Shown: positions 16,408 to 24,869 of the stretch, in pieces
Numbering within the stretch: the stretch's first letter is position 1
Layout of the letters: the number at the start of each line of letters is the position of its first letter
Assembly (NCBI GenBank): GCA_030656145.1
Contig: JAUSOF010000095.1
Span: 1 to 64,000 of the forward strand
Length of the DNA: 64,000 nucleotides
Origin: Pseudomonas sp.
GTDB lineage: Bacteria; Pseudomonadota; Gammaproteobacteria; Pseudomonadales; Pseudomonadaceae
Direction of reading: 5' to 3'
Made by a program: the position numbers and the translations under genes
Notes under the pieces: model-generated
Database searches by the model: none
The model's input: only the letters and a program-made list of their open reading frames with translations
Told to the model about the DNA's origin: nothing

Positions 16408-17414
16408 CAGCGCAGCACCTCCATGTGCACGTCGGCGGCAGCGAAGCGCGCCAGCGCGGCGTCCAGGTCGCCGCCGGTCAGGGCCAGGGTCAACTGGCCG
16501 TAGGGGGTGTCTTTGATGTGATCGATGCGCCCGGCGAGGATGCTGTAATCCACCCCGGTTTCACGCGCCACGGTGCCGAGCAGCGGCGCGTAAGTGGCCT
16601 GGCCCTGAAAGGTCAGGCGCAGGATGCTGCCGGCCACGTGGGCGAAGTCGTCATGCAACTCGTCTTCGTCAACTTGCTCGGTTTCCTGGACGAAGCGTTT
16701 GGTGGTGGCATGCTGCGGATGCAAAAACACATCGGCTACCGAACCCATCTCGACGATCGCCCCGGCATCCATCACCGCCACGCGGTCGCAGACCCGACGG
16801 ATCACGTCCATCTCGTGGGTGATCAGCACGATGGTCAGGTTCAGCTCGCGGTTGATCTGCGCCAACAGTTGCAACACCGAGGCGGTGGTCTGCGGGTCGA
16901 GGGCACTGGTGGCCTCGTCACACAGCAGAATCTTCGGTTCGGTAGCCAGGGCGCGGGCGATGCCGACGCGCTGCTTCTGGCCGCCGGACAGCTGCGCCGG
17001 GTATTTGTTGGCGTGATCCTGCAGGCCGACCCGCGCCAGCAACTCGGCGACGCGAGCATTGATCGCGCTGCGCGGCAGTTCACCCGCCAGCTTCAGCGGC
17101 AGGGCGACGTTGGCGGCGACGGTCTTCGACGACAGCAGGTTGAAATGCTGGAAGATCATCCCGACCCGCTGACGGAAGCGCCGCAGGCCAGCTGCATCCA
17201 GCGCGGTGACGTCTTCACCATCGATCTCGATGCGCCCGCCCGAGGGCTCTTCCAGGCGGTTGATCAGGCGCAGCAGGGTGCTCTTGCCGGCACCGGAATG
17301 GCCGATGATGCCGAACACTTCGCCACGGGCAATCTGCAGGTCGCTCGGCTGCAAGGCGGGGATATCCTGGCCACTGACGCGATACGCCTTGTGAACCTGA
17401 TGAAAGTTGATCAC
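16407..17414 (-). CDS. metN: Methionine ABC transporter ATP-binding protein
   Basis: A 335-residue ATPase. Walker A GHSGAGKST lies near 38-46, signature LSGGQKQR near 141-148, Walker B ILLCDEATSALD near 160-171. Residues from about 265 form the C-terminal NIL domain that binds methionine and inhibits transport when internal methionine is high. It is the first gene of metNIQ. No SAM-type riboswitch was recognised in the 165 bp upstream; regulation is probably by a repressor. Confidence 0.94.
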   Translation of the reverse strand: MINFHQVHKAYRVSGQDIPALQPSDLQIARGEVFGIIGHSGAGKSTLLRLINRLEEPSGGRIEIDGEDVTALDAAGLRRFRQRVGMIFQHFNLLSSKTVAANVALPLKLAGELPRSAINARVAELLARVGLQDHANKYPAQLSGGQKQRVGIARALATEPKILLCDEATSALDPQTTASVLQLLAQINRELNLTIVLITHEMDVIRRVCDRVAVMDAGAIVEMGSVADVFLHPQHATTKRFVQETEQVDEDELHDDFAHVAGSILRLTFQGQATYAPLLGTVARETGVDYSILAGRIDHIKDTPYGQLTLALTGGDLDAALARFAAADVHMEVLR

Positions 17415-17579
17415 GCATTAAACCTTTTGGGTTTGTAAAACGGCCGGGTGGGCACAAAGGCGCCTAGTCTACCCGGCACGCTTTAGGCCGCAAAAATCTT
17501 TGTGGGCCTATGGTTATAGCTAAAAGGCATGAGCAAGGGCGGCACCAACCGCTAGTGTTGCCACGGGCAGCTGCCAGGT

Positions 17580-18428
17580 CTAGGGTTGCGGGCTCAGCAG
17601 CAGTTGCGGCGCCTGGTCGGGTTCGATTACCTGGCTCATGACCGGGCTGAAGTCCGGGTCGAGACGCTCGATCCGCGCCTTGAGCAACGGTGCGAGCCAC
17701 AGATAGTCGCCGGCCTGACGAACCTGGATAACCACTGTGCAGCGGAAGGTGACCACATCCGCAGCGACCGCATCGAGCAGCCGGTACAACGCCTGGTTGT
17801 CCCGGCTATCGAGCATCGGCAAGGCAATCGCACTGCTGGACGCGGCCGGATCGATCAGTTGGGCGTGCGGCACGGGTGCCTCTTCGGGCAACTGGATCGC
17901 CCTGAGTGCAGCGGCCTGGCGCTCGGCGGCCTGGCGCAATTGGCGCGCCTGCTCACCCCGCGCCGCCTGGGCTTGGGCACCTGCCTGCTCGGCGGCGTTG
18001 CTCGCAATATCTGCTGCATCGAGCTCGGTTTGTCGAACCTTGGCAATCGCGCCACCCAGCCCGGTGGTCAATGCGGGCGCCTGCGGCATCAACATACGCG
18101 CCCGGCCGAGGGCCTTGGCCGCACGCTCCAGGTCACCGACCTGCAGGGCTGCTTGCCCTTGGCGCAGATAGGCTTCGGCCAGCTGACGCTGATACACCTC
18201 AAGGCGAGCGTCGCCGCTGGCGCGCACGTTTAGGGATTTAAGCTGGCTTTCGGCTGCGTTTAACTGGTCTTCGGCCAGGCTTTGCTCGAGCAGGCGAAAG
18301 TCACCGAGCAGCTCGTCGGTGATCGGGCCTGGCCCTTGCGGCGCGCTCTGGCACGCGGCCAACAGCAGCGAAATAGCGAGGATGGAAAGACAACGTGAGG
18401 CGTACGAGATCATTTCTGCGAGTCTCAT
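17580..18428 (-). CDS. Lipoprotein of unknown function with helical repeat-like region
   Basis: A 282-residue predicted lipoprotein: the lipobox LAAC places the lipidated cysteine at residue 26. Residues 35-130 form helical hairpins resembling TPR or TPR-like repeats (LNAAESQLKSL, EVYQRQLAEAYLRQGQAALQVGDLERAAKALGRA), followed by an alanine/glutamine-rich helical linker (150-200) and a compact C-terminal domain ending in VIEPDQAPQLLLSPQP. Starts at 18426-18428 (ATG) and 18411-18413 (ATG) are both possible; neither has a strong ribosome binding site. It stands at the place of an uncharacterised gene between the met and znu operons in P. aeruginosa as I remember it. Confidence 0.8.
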   Translation of the reverse strand: MRLAEMISYASRCLSILAISLLLAACQSAPQGPGPITDELLGDFRLLEQSLAEDQLNAAESQLKSLNVRASGDARLEVYQRQLAEAYLRQGQAALQVGDLERAAKALGRARMLMPQAPALTTGLGGAIAKVRQTELDAADIASNAAEQAGAQAQAARGEQARQLRQAAERQAAALRAIQLPEEAPVPHAQLIDPAASSSAIALPMLDSRDNQALYRLLDAVAADVVTFRCTVVIQVRQAGDYLWLAPLLKARIERLDPDFSPVMSQVIEPDQAPQLLLSPQP

Positions 18429-18505
18429 GTTGGGCAAAAAACGGCCAATTCTACACCGCCGAGCCGAGCGCAACCAAACCTTGCGGTGACGGTGTAGCCT
18501 GGGCC

Positions 18506-19294
18506 TTACGCCGTGCGCCGCGGCAGGGCGAAGCTGAGCAGGAACAGGCTGGCCGCCGAGACCACGATCGAGGGCCCGGCCGGGGTGTCCTGGAACCACG
18601 ACAGGCTGAGGCCACCGCACACCGCGACGATGCCCAGCAGGCTGGCGCCCAAGGCCATCTGCTCCGGGGTGCGCGCGTGGCGCTGGGCGGCTGCGGCGGG
18701 AATGATCAGCAAGGAGGTGATCAGCAGCACGCCGACGATCTTCATCGCCACGGCGATCACCACGGCGATCAGCAGCATCAGGCTCAGACGGATCGCCGCC
18801 ACCGGCAGGCCTTCGACCCGCGCCAGTTCCTCATGCACGGTGATCGCCAGCAGCGGCCGCCAGAGCAACGCCAACAGCACCAGCACCAGGGCGCTGCCGC
18901 CAAGAATCCAGGCCAGGTCGCTGGGACCGACCGCCAGCAGGTCGCCGAACAGGTAACCCATCAGGTCAATCCGCACATCTTTCATAAAGCTCAAGACGAC
19001 CAGACCCAAGGACAGGGTGCTGTGCGCGAGAATCCCGAGCAGGGTGTCAGAGGCCAGCGGCTGGCGGGTCTGCAGGGTCACCAACAGCACCGCCAGCAGC
19101 ACGCAGCCGACCGTCACCGCCAGGGTCGGGCTGACGTCGAGCATCAGGCCGAGCGCTACACCGAGCAGCGCGGCATGCGACAGGGTGTCGCCGAAATAAG
19201 CCATGCGCCGCCAGACCACGAAAGAGCCGAGCGGACCGGCGACAATGGCCAGGGCCAGGCCGGCAAGCAGGGCGTTGAGCAGAAAATCAGCCAT
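18506..19294 (-). CDS. znuB: Zinc ABC transporter permease
   Basis: A 262-residue inner-membrane protein of the ABC-3 family with seven to eight hydrophobic segments. It begins MADFLLNALLAGLALAIVAG and carries the conserved WRRMAYFGDTLSHAALLGVALG near 30-52. It overlaps znuC by 8 bp, so the two are translationally coupled. The internal channel takes zinc delivered by ZnuA. It is last in the zur-znuC-znuB unit. Confidence 0.93.
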   Translation of the reverse strand: MADFLLNALLAGLALAIVAGPLGSFVVWRRMAYFGDTLSHAALLGVALGLMLDVSPTLAVTVGCVLLAVLLVTLQTRQPLASDTLLGILAHSTLSLGLVVLSFMKDVRIDLMGYLFGDLLAVGPSDLAWILGGSALVLVLLALLWRPLLAITVHEELARVEGLPVAAIRLSLMLLIAVVIAVAMKIVGVLLITSLLIIPAAAAQRHARTPEQMALGASLLGIVAVCGGLSLSWFQDTPAGPSIVVSAASLFLLSFALPRRTA

Positions 19295-20093
19295 GCTTGC
19301 AGCCATCTCCGTGTACATGGGGTTGCAGCGGGCCTTTGATATTCAGGCCGGCGCTCGGTTGCTTGACCACGGCGCCATGCAGGTCGTGCTCATGGTCGTG
19401 GCGGTGGTGATAGATCGCCAGGCTCTGGGCGTCCTGGCCGAACAGCTCGACGAAGGCCGGGTCAAAGCTGACCTGCTCCGGGTGACCGGAACAGCAGACA
19501 TGCCGATTGAGGCAGACCACCTGGTCGGTGGTGCTCATCACCAGGTGCAGGTCGTGGGACACCATCAATACGCCGCAACCATGGCGGTCGCGCAACTGGG
19601 TGATAAGGCGGTACAGCTCGGCCTGGCCGCTGACATCGACGCCCTGCACCGGCTCGTCGAGCACCAGCAGTTCAGGCTCGCGCAGTAAGGCACGGGCCAG
19701 CAGCACCCGCTGCAGCTCGCCGCCGGAAATACTCTGCAAGGGGCTATCGATCACCTGGCTGGCGCCGACTTCGGCCAGCGCCGCCTGAGCGCTGGCGCGA
19801 TCGACGCCGGGCACCAGACGCAGAAAGCGCAGCACACTGAGCGGCAGAGTGGCATCGACATGCAGTTTCTGCGGCATATAGCCGATGCGCAGCTTCGGCT
19901 TACGCCAGACGCTGCCGCTATCGGGCTTGAGCAGGCCGAGTACGGCGCGCACCAGGGTGGTTTTGCCGGCGCCATTGGGGCCGATAAGGGTGACGATCTC
20001 GCCGGGTTTGACGCTCAGTTGCACATCCTGCAGCACGCTCTGGCCGCGGAAGCTGACACCAATCCCCTCAAGGCGAATCAACGCATCGCTCAT
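19287..20093 (-). CDS. znuC: Zinc ABC transporter ATP-binding protein
   Basis: A 268-residue ATPase. Walker A GPNGAGKTT lies near 37-45, ISGGELQR near 132-139 and LLVLDEPVQGVD near 151-162. The C-terminal tail is histidine-rich (YHHRHDHEHDLHG and HVHGDGCKHG), as in other ZnuC proteins, and may bind zinc. The start overlaps the zur stop in ATGA. Confidence 0.94.
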   Translation of the reverse strand: MSDALIRLEGIGVSFRGQSVLQDVQLSVKPGEIVTLIGPNGAGKTTLVRAVLGLLKPDSGSVWRKPKLRIGYMPQKLHVDATLPLSVLRFLRLVPGVDRASAQAALAEVGASQVIDSPLQSISGGELQRVLLARALLREPELLVLDEPVQGVDVSGQAELYRLITQLRDRHGCGVLMVSHDLHLVMSTTDQVVCLNRHVCCSGHPEQVSFDPAFVELFGQDAQSLAIYHHRHDHEHDLHGAVVKQPSAGLNIKGPLQPHVHGDGCKHG

Positions 20094-20575
20094 GCGCCCT
20101 CCTGGCAACCCGCGCAGAGACCAACTACTTCCACGGTCTGCCCTTCGACCACAAAACCGACGCTCTGCGCGCCACTGACGATCGCGTCACTGATCGCCGC
20201 ATACTCCAGCTCGATGGCCGCATGGCAGCTGCGGCAGATCAGGAACTGGCCCTGGTGGGCATGCGTCGGGTGACTGCAGCCGACAAAGGCGTTGAGCGAG
20301 GCGATGCGGTGCACCAGGCCGTTTTCCAGAAGAAAATCCAGCGCCCGGTACACGGTCGGCGGCGCGGCGCGGCGGCCATCCTGCTCGCTCAACACAGCGA
20401 GGATGTCGTAGGCGCCGAGCGGCTTGTGGCTCTGCCACACCAGCTCCAGCACGCGCTTGCGCAGGGCGGTCAGGCGCAACCCCTGCTGCGTGCAGATACC
20501 TTCGGCCTCGGCCAGGGCATGGCTGACACAATGGGAATGGTCGTGGGGACGTGAGGCGAGCGGTGGCTGAGTCAT
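20090..20575 (-). CDS. zur: Zur, zinc uptake regulator (Fur family)
   Basis: A 161-residue Fur-family repressor. It has the winged helix in the first half (GLRLTALRKRVLELVWQSHKPLGAYDIL), the PPTVYRALDFLLENGLVHRI helix-turn-helix near 80-100, and two CxxC pairs (ICRSC near 125, LCAGC near 154) expected to hold structural zinc. The histidine-rich N-terminus (HDHSHC) is unusual for size but common in Pseudomonas Zur. It is first in zur-znuC-znuB and divergent from znuA, with a Zur-box-like palindrome between. Confidence 0.93.
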   Translation of the reverse strand: MTQPPLASRPHDHSHCVSHALAEAEGICTQQGLRLTALRKRVLELVWQSHKPLGAYDILAVLSEQDGRRAAPPTVYRALDFLLENGLVHRIASLNAFVGCSHPTHAHQGQFLICRSCHAAIELEYAAISDAIVSGAQSVGFVVEGQTVEVVGLCAGCQEGA

Positions 20576-20602
20576 TGGGCGAGGACGGCAAGGGCGGGAG
20601 AC

Positions 20603-20615
20603 GTTATTATATTAC
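20603..20615. promoter_or_regulatory. Zur-box-like palindrome
   Basis: GTTATTATATTAC agrees with the Zur core GTTATA-N-TATAAC at 10 of the 12 fixed positions. It is AT-rich in high-GC surroundings, lies 27 bp before the zur start and 18 bp before the znuA start, and could repress both divergent units when zinc is plentiful. Confidence 0.65.
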
Positions 20616-20633
20616 CCGTTCCTTCCAACCTGA

Positions 20634-21623
20634 GTGTCCTTCGTGTTGCGTCTTTTTTCCGCTATCAGTCTGTTCTGCGCCCTTTTGCTCACCAACTCTG
20701 CTGCACTCGCCGAGGTGCGTGTGCTGACCAGCATCAAACCCTTGCAGCTGATCGCCGCGGCCGTGCAGGACGGTGTCGGCAGCCCTGAAGTGCTGCTGCC
20801 GCCAGGCGCCTCGCCGCACCACTTCGCGCTGCGACCCTCCGATGTGCGGCGGGTACGCGAAGTGACACTGCTGTACTGGGTCGGCCCAGACCTGGAGAGT
20901 TTCCTGCCGCGGGTACTGGCCGGGCGTAGCCAACCCGACGTCGCGGTGCAGGACCTGCCCGGCATGCACCTGCGTCACTTCGGCGACAGCCATGCCGCGC
21001 ACGACGACCATGATGACCATGACCTGGGCCATGATGATCACAAGGCGCACGCCGCGCCTGACCAGGAGGCCGCCGACCAGCACGATCACGATCATCGCCC
21101 CGGCAGCCTGGATGCGCATTTGTGGTTGCTGCCAGCCAACGCCCGGGTAATAGCCGCGAAAATGGCCGCCGACCTGGCCAGCGCCGACCCGGCCAACGCC
21201 CCGCGCTATCAGGCCAATGCCAACGCTTTCGGCGAACGCCTCGAGGCCCTTGATCAGCGCCTGAAAACCCGCCTGAGCGGCCTGGCAGGCAAGCCCTACT
21301 TCGTCTTCCACGAGGCCTACGACTACTTCGAGGCGGCCTACGGCCTCAAGCACGCCGGCGTATTTAGCGTGGCCAGCGAAGTGCAGCCGGGCGCACGCCA
21401 TGTCGCCGCCATGCGCACCCGCCTGCAACAGGCCGGGCCGAGCTGTGTATTCAGCGAGCCGCCGATGCGCCCGCGTCTGGCCGAGACCCTGACCGCCGGC
21501 CTGCCGGTAACTTTGGCTGAACTCGATGCCATGGGCGCGATCCTGGCCGTGGACGGCAGCGGCTACGAGGCCTTGCTGGATAACCTGGCCAATGGCTTGG
21601 TCGACTGTTTGAGCGCTTTATAA
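20634..21623 (+). CDS. znuA: Zinc ABC transporter substrate-binding protein
   Basis: A 329-residue periplasmic zinc-binding protein of the cluster 9 family. A signal peptide ends near ALA (residue 26). Likely zinc ligands are the histidines of SPHHFALRPSD near 60-70, DAHLWL near 160-165 and VFHEAYDYF near 225-233. A histidine/aspartate-rich loop (about 112-154) is the zinc-scavenging insert typical of ZnuA. The start is a GTG at 20634-20636; a second GTG nine bases later is possible. It is divergent from zur-znuC-znuB. Confidence 0.92.
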   Translation: MSFVLRLFSAISLFCALLLTNSAALAEVRVLTSIKPLQLIAAAVQDGVGSPEVLLPPGASPHHFALRPSDVRRVREVTLLYWVGPDLESFLPRVLAGRSQPDVAVQDLPGMHLRHFGDSHAAHDDHDDHDLGHDDHKAHAAPDQEAADQHDHDHRPGSLDAHLWLLPANARVIAAKMAADLASADPANAPRYQANANAFGERLEALDQRLKTRLSGLAGKPYFVFHEAYDYFEAAYGLKHAGVFSVASEVQPGARHVAAMRTRLQQAGPSCVFSEPPMRPRLAETLTAGLPVTLAELDAMGAILAVDGSGYEALLDNLANGLVDCLSAL

Positions 21624-21827
21624 GGCCTCGCAGACCGCCAATGCTGCGCGCGTGACAACGCTGGAAGTCATGCGCGGGCTGGGTCATGCTGGCCGAAATG
21701 CGCTCGCAAGCCACAACAACAAACCAGGAACGCCAATCAACACCCCTGCCCAGGCAAAACCGTAGCCGTACCGCCCTCATTTCTTTGTGAAAATTTCGAC
21801 TAATGGTCTTTCGCTGAGGGCATCTCT

Positions 21828-21835
21828 GCCGATAG
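21828..21835 (+). promoter_or_regulatory. FliA-type -10 element before the chemoreceptor gene
   Basis: GCCGATAG matches the flagellar sigma-28 -10 consensus GCCGATAA in seven of eight bases and lies 28 bp before the chemoreceptor ATG. The -35 half is poor (no TAAA/TCAAG at the right distance), so the call is tentative. Motility genes in pseudomonads commonly use FliA. Confidence 0.4.
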
Positions 21836-21863
21836 CCAAGACAGTCCCTCAAGGAGCGACACC

Positions 21864-23498
21864 ATGTTGCGTTTCTTCGCTGACCTCGGCTTTCGCTGGA
21901 AAATCACCCTACCGATCGGCTTCCTGGCATTGCTGCTGGTACTGATGGGCTGGTCAGGCATGCGCGGCATCGACCAGGTAACGGAGTCCAGCACTCAGCT
22001 GACCAAACGCTACCTGCCGGCCATCAGCCTGCTGCTCAATGCCGATCGTGACCTCTATCAGGCTTTTGTTGCCGAGCGCAGCTTGCTCGACCGCAACGTG
22101 GGAAGCCACGCGCAAGCGCTGCGGGCCAGTCATGCGGAAAATCTGCAGCAAGTTCATGACCGCGTGCAACGCTATGCCGCGATGCAGCCTGGGGCCGAGG
22201 CACTGGCTCTGGTCAGCCAGTTCAATAATGGTTTTGCGCAGTGGACGCAGGTCTCGCGGCGCGTCATCGAACAGGTCGAGAGCGATCCACAGGCAGCCAG
22301 CGCCCTGAGCTTTGGCGACAGCGAACGCCTGTTCGATGCCATGCGTGATGTCATCGACAAGCTTGGCGAGCTGGAAGACCAGGCAGCGCTTCGCGAGGGC
22401 CAGGCAGCGATCGACGATGGCGCTGCCGCCGACCTGCAACAGGTCAGCATTCTGCTGATCGCCCTGCTCGGTTGCGTGCTGCTGGTTATCGCCCTGCCAC
22501 TGGTAGTGCTGCGCCCAATGCTGCAGCTGCTCAATCGTGTCGAGCAGATTGCCGAAGGTGACGGCGACCTGCGGACACGCATGGACGCCCACTCGGCTGA
22601 CGAACTGGGCCAGCTCGGTAAAGCGTTCAACCGCTTTCTCGACAAGCTGCAACCGCTGATTGCCGAGGTCGGCCGGGTTACCGGGGAAGTCGATTCGGCG
22701 GCCCGCGCCATGGCCAATATGGCCGCGACCAATGATCAACTGATCAGCAGCGAGCATGCTGCACTCGACCAGGTCAGTACCGCCGCAACCGAGATGAGCG
22801 CCGCCGTGCATGAGGTGGCGCGCAATGCACTGAACGCCTCGGACGCTGCGCAGCAAGCCACCAGCCAGTCCCGCGATGGCGCCCAGGTGGTCAGCAGCAC
22901 CATCCAGTCGATCCGCCAACTGGCCCAGGAAGTGGAAAGCGCATCGGAAACCATTGCCGCCCTGGCCCAGGAGACCTCCAGCATCGGCGCCGTACTCGAA
23001 GTAATCCGCGGCATCGCCGACCAGACCAACCTGCTGGCCCTGAACGCCGCCATCGAGGCCGCGCGGGCCGGTGAGCAGGGCCGCGGCTTTGCCGTGGTGG
23101 CCGACGAAGTCAGGGCGCTGGCGGGACGCACCCAGGACTCGACCAAGGACATCCAGGTGCGCATCGAGCGCCTGCAGGCCGGGGTCGACAAGGCCGTACA
23201 CGCCATGCACGCCGGCAGCAGCAAGGCCCGCGACAGCGTCGAGCGTGCCGCCGGGGTCGATCAGGTGCTCAGTGACACCAGCACTTCGGTGCTGCGCATC
23301 AACGACATGGCGGCCCAGATCGCCACCGCCTGCGAAGAGCAGAGCAGCGTCACCGAGGAAATAGCACGCAACATCACCGACATCCGCGACCTGTCCAACG
23401 ACGCCGCCGCCAACTCCGCCCAGAGCATGCAGGCCAGCCAGCAACTTTCCAGGCTATCAAAGACCCTGGCAGAACTGGTCGGCCGCTTCCGCGTCTGA
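21864..23498 (+). CDS. Methyl-accepting chemotaxis protein
   Basis: A 544-residue chemoreceptor. Transmembrane segments lie near 13-30 and 190-213, bounding a 160-residue four-helix periplasmic domain (MCP_N/4HB type) that senses an unknown ligand. HAMP follows near 215-265. The cytoplasmic hairpin tip, IADQTNLLALNAAIEAARAGE near 382-402, carries the interaction site for CheA and CheW. There is no C-terminal CheR/CheB-binding pentapeptide. GAGCGACACC with AAGGAG upstream gives the start. It stands alone between znuA and the Att-like exporter genes. Confidence 0.92.
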   Translation: MLRFFADLGFRWKITLPIGFLALLLVLMGWSGMRGIDQVTESSTQLTKRYLPAISLLLNADRDLYQAFVAERSLLDRNVGSHAQALRASHAENLQQVHDRVQRYAAMQPGAEALALVSQFNNGFAQWTQVSRRVIEQVESDPQAASALSFGDSERLFDAMRDVIDKLGELEDQAALREGQAAIDDGAAADLQQVSILLIALLGCVLLVIALPLVVLRPMLQLLNRVEQIAEGDGDLRTRMDAHSADELGQLGKAFNRFLDKLQPLIAEVGRVTGEVDSAARAMANMAATNDQLISSEHAALDQVSTAATEMSAAVHEVARNALNASDAAQQATSQSRDGAQVVSSTIQSIRQLAQEVESASETIAALAQETSSIGAVLEVIRGIADQTNLLALNAAIEAARAGEQGRGFAVVADEVRALAGRTQDSTKDIQVRIERLQAGVDKAVHAMHAGSSKARDSVERAAGVDQVLSDTSTSVLRINDMAAQIATACEEQSSVTEEIARNITDIRDLSNDAAANSAQSMQASQQLSRLSKTLAELVGRFRV

Positions 23499-23552
23499 GC
23501 CGGAGGCGATCAGGCAGAAGCGTAACGGTAGCAAGACCACGATTCACCCTTG

Positions 23553-23581
23553 AACGCCACGGAGAAGTCCGTGGCGTTTTT
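23553..23581 (+). terminator. Terminator after the chemoreceptor gene
   Basis: AACGCCACGGA (23553-23563) and TCCGTGGCGTT (23568-23578) form a perfect 11-bp stem with a GAAG loop and a run of T. The remaining bases to 23795 show no gene; they separate convergent units. Confidence 0.85.
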
Positions 23582-23795
23582 GCTGATTTCTGAATAGCAA
23601 AAAATGGAGAGGGGGTCGCGGAAGATGGATCAGGACGATTTCGGCCCTTGGTGACTGGAGCCGGTCGTGACAGGCCGGAATCGACCCAGAAGCGGGCGCT
23701 TGGAGTAGGGGAGATAAACCTCTAGCCCCTCCTTTTGCTACTGCCTGCCGCATTCAATGCGGCAGGGCTGTCGGGGGATCTGCTCAAAATCAGCT

Positions 23796-24869
23796 TCAGT
23801 AACCGGTCATTTCCAGAAACCCACGCCCTACCAGGCTGCCAGAAAGGCTGACCGGACCTTCCCAATAGGGAAACAGCGTGGCCATCCATGCCTGCGGCTG
23901 TAGCGCTGTAACCTGCACATCCACAGCATGCTCGGGCACTTCAACCCGCCATGCTGTCGGCACCTTGCGCCCATGCTGCTGAACCGTCCAGGTCACTGGC
24001 GTGAGCTTGATCTGCGTTGCATCAAGAGGCGTGGGAACACCCTCGGCGCTGATCCAGGTTCCTGCACGATAATGGTCGCCTTGGGCCTGCCGAACCTGAA
24101 ACAGCATCAACTTGGCGCCATTTTGCAGATGCAGGGAAAACCAGTCCCAGCCCTGCTGGTCGGCGGCCAGTGGCTGGCTGCTCCACTCGCGATCCAGCCA
24201 GGCATTGCCGGTGACGTTGAAGCGCTGGCCGGCACTTTGCACTTCACCGGTAACCTGAAAAAAAGGCTGGCTGAAATAATAAGACGCTTGCCCCTGCCCG
24301 GACTTCTCGCTGTAGCCTTGATCCCCATGGGCGACCAGCGGGCCCTTGCTGCTGAGTTGCAGCGCATAGCTGAATTGCTTTCCAGACGCCTGCATGTGCA
24401 GGTTCTGCAACCCTGCACCGGCGCTGCTATGCAGCGACCAGTTATCGATCCATGCGCGAAAAGGCTCGGCTTGCACCCCGGCCTGGCCAATCCCTCCGCG
24501 GGCCAGCGTCTCGGTATGCTGATGCCCCCAAGGGCTGGTCAGGCCAGCATGCCCCATCCATACATTGGGGCTGTTCCAACCCACTTGTTCCTCACCCGGA
24601 CGCAGGGCCGTGCGGAACAGCGTCCACTGCGCACCCCATTCACGGCCTTGTTCATCGGTCAAATTAGCGGTGACGTACCACCATTCAATGCGATAGCCGT
24701 CATGGGCAGCATGATCCTGCGGGAAAACCAGCGGCCGGCCACGGCTGACCGTGGCAAACGCATCGGATGCCTGACCAAGGCCGGCAAAGCCTGCCGTGAC
24801 GGATGGTTTTTCTTCGCAAGCGGCCAGGAGCACAAACAGCATCAACACGAGTAACCGCTTAGCGTTCAT
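23796..24869 (-). CDS. CrtC/AttH-like lipoprotein (carotenoid 1,2-hydratase fold)
   Basis: A 357-residue lipoprotein (lipobox LAAC, cysteine 18) of the AttH/CrtC-like double-lipocalin family. Typical segments are YRIEWWYVTANLTDEQGREWGAQWT near 59-83, then WMGHAGLTS and a second half with NAWLDREWSSQ and GWDWFSLHLQNGAKLMLFQVR. It is named for a carotenoid hydratase, but without carotenoid genes nearby it more likely binds a lipid-like substrate in the periplasm. It overlaps the permease gene by 11 bp and is third in an ATPase-permease-lipoprotein operon, the layout of Att-type systems. An in-frame TTG lies six bases upstream of the chosen ATG. Confidence 0.88.
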   Translation of the reverse strand: MNAKRLLVLMLFVLLAACEEKPSVTAGFAGLGQASDAFATVSRGRPLVFPQDHAAHDGYRIEWWYVTANLTDEQGREWGAQWTLFRTALRPGEEQVGWNSPNVWMGHAGLTSPWGHQHTETLARGGIGQAGVQAEPFRAWIDNWSLHSSAGAGLQNLHMQASGKQFSYALQLSSKGPLVAHGDQGYSEKSGQGQASYYFSQPFFQVTGEVQSAGQRFNVTGNAWLDREWSSQPLAADQQGWDWFSLHLQNGAKLMLFQVRQAQGDHYRAGTWISAEGVPTPLDATQIKLTPVTWTVQQHGRKVPTAWRVEVPEHAVDVQVTALQPQAWMATLFPYWEGPVSLSGSLVGRGFLEMTGY

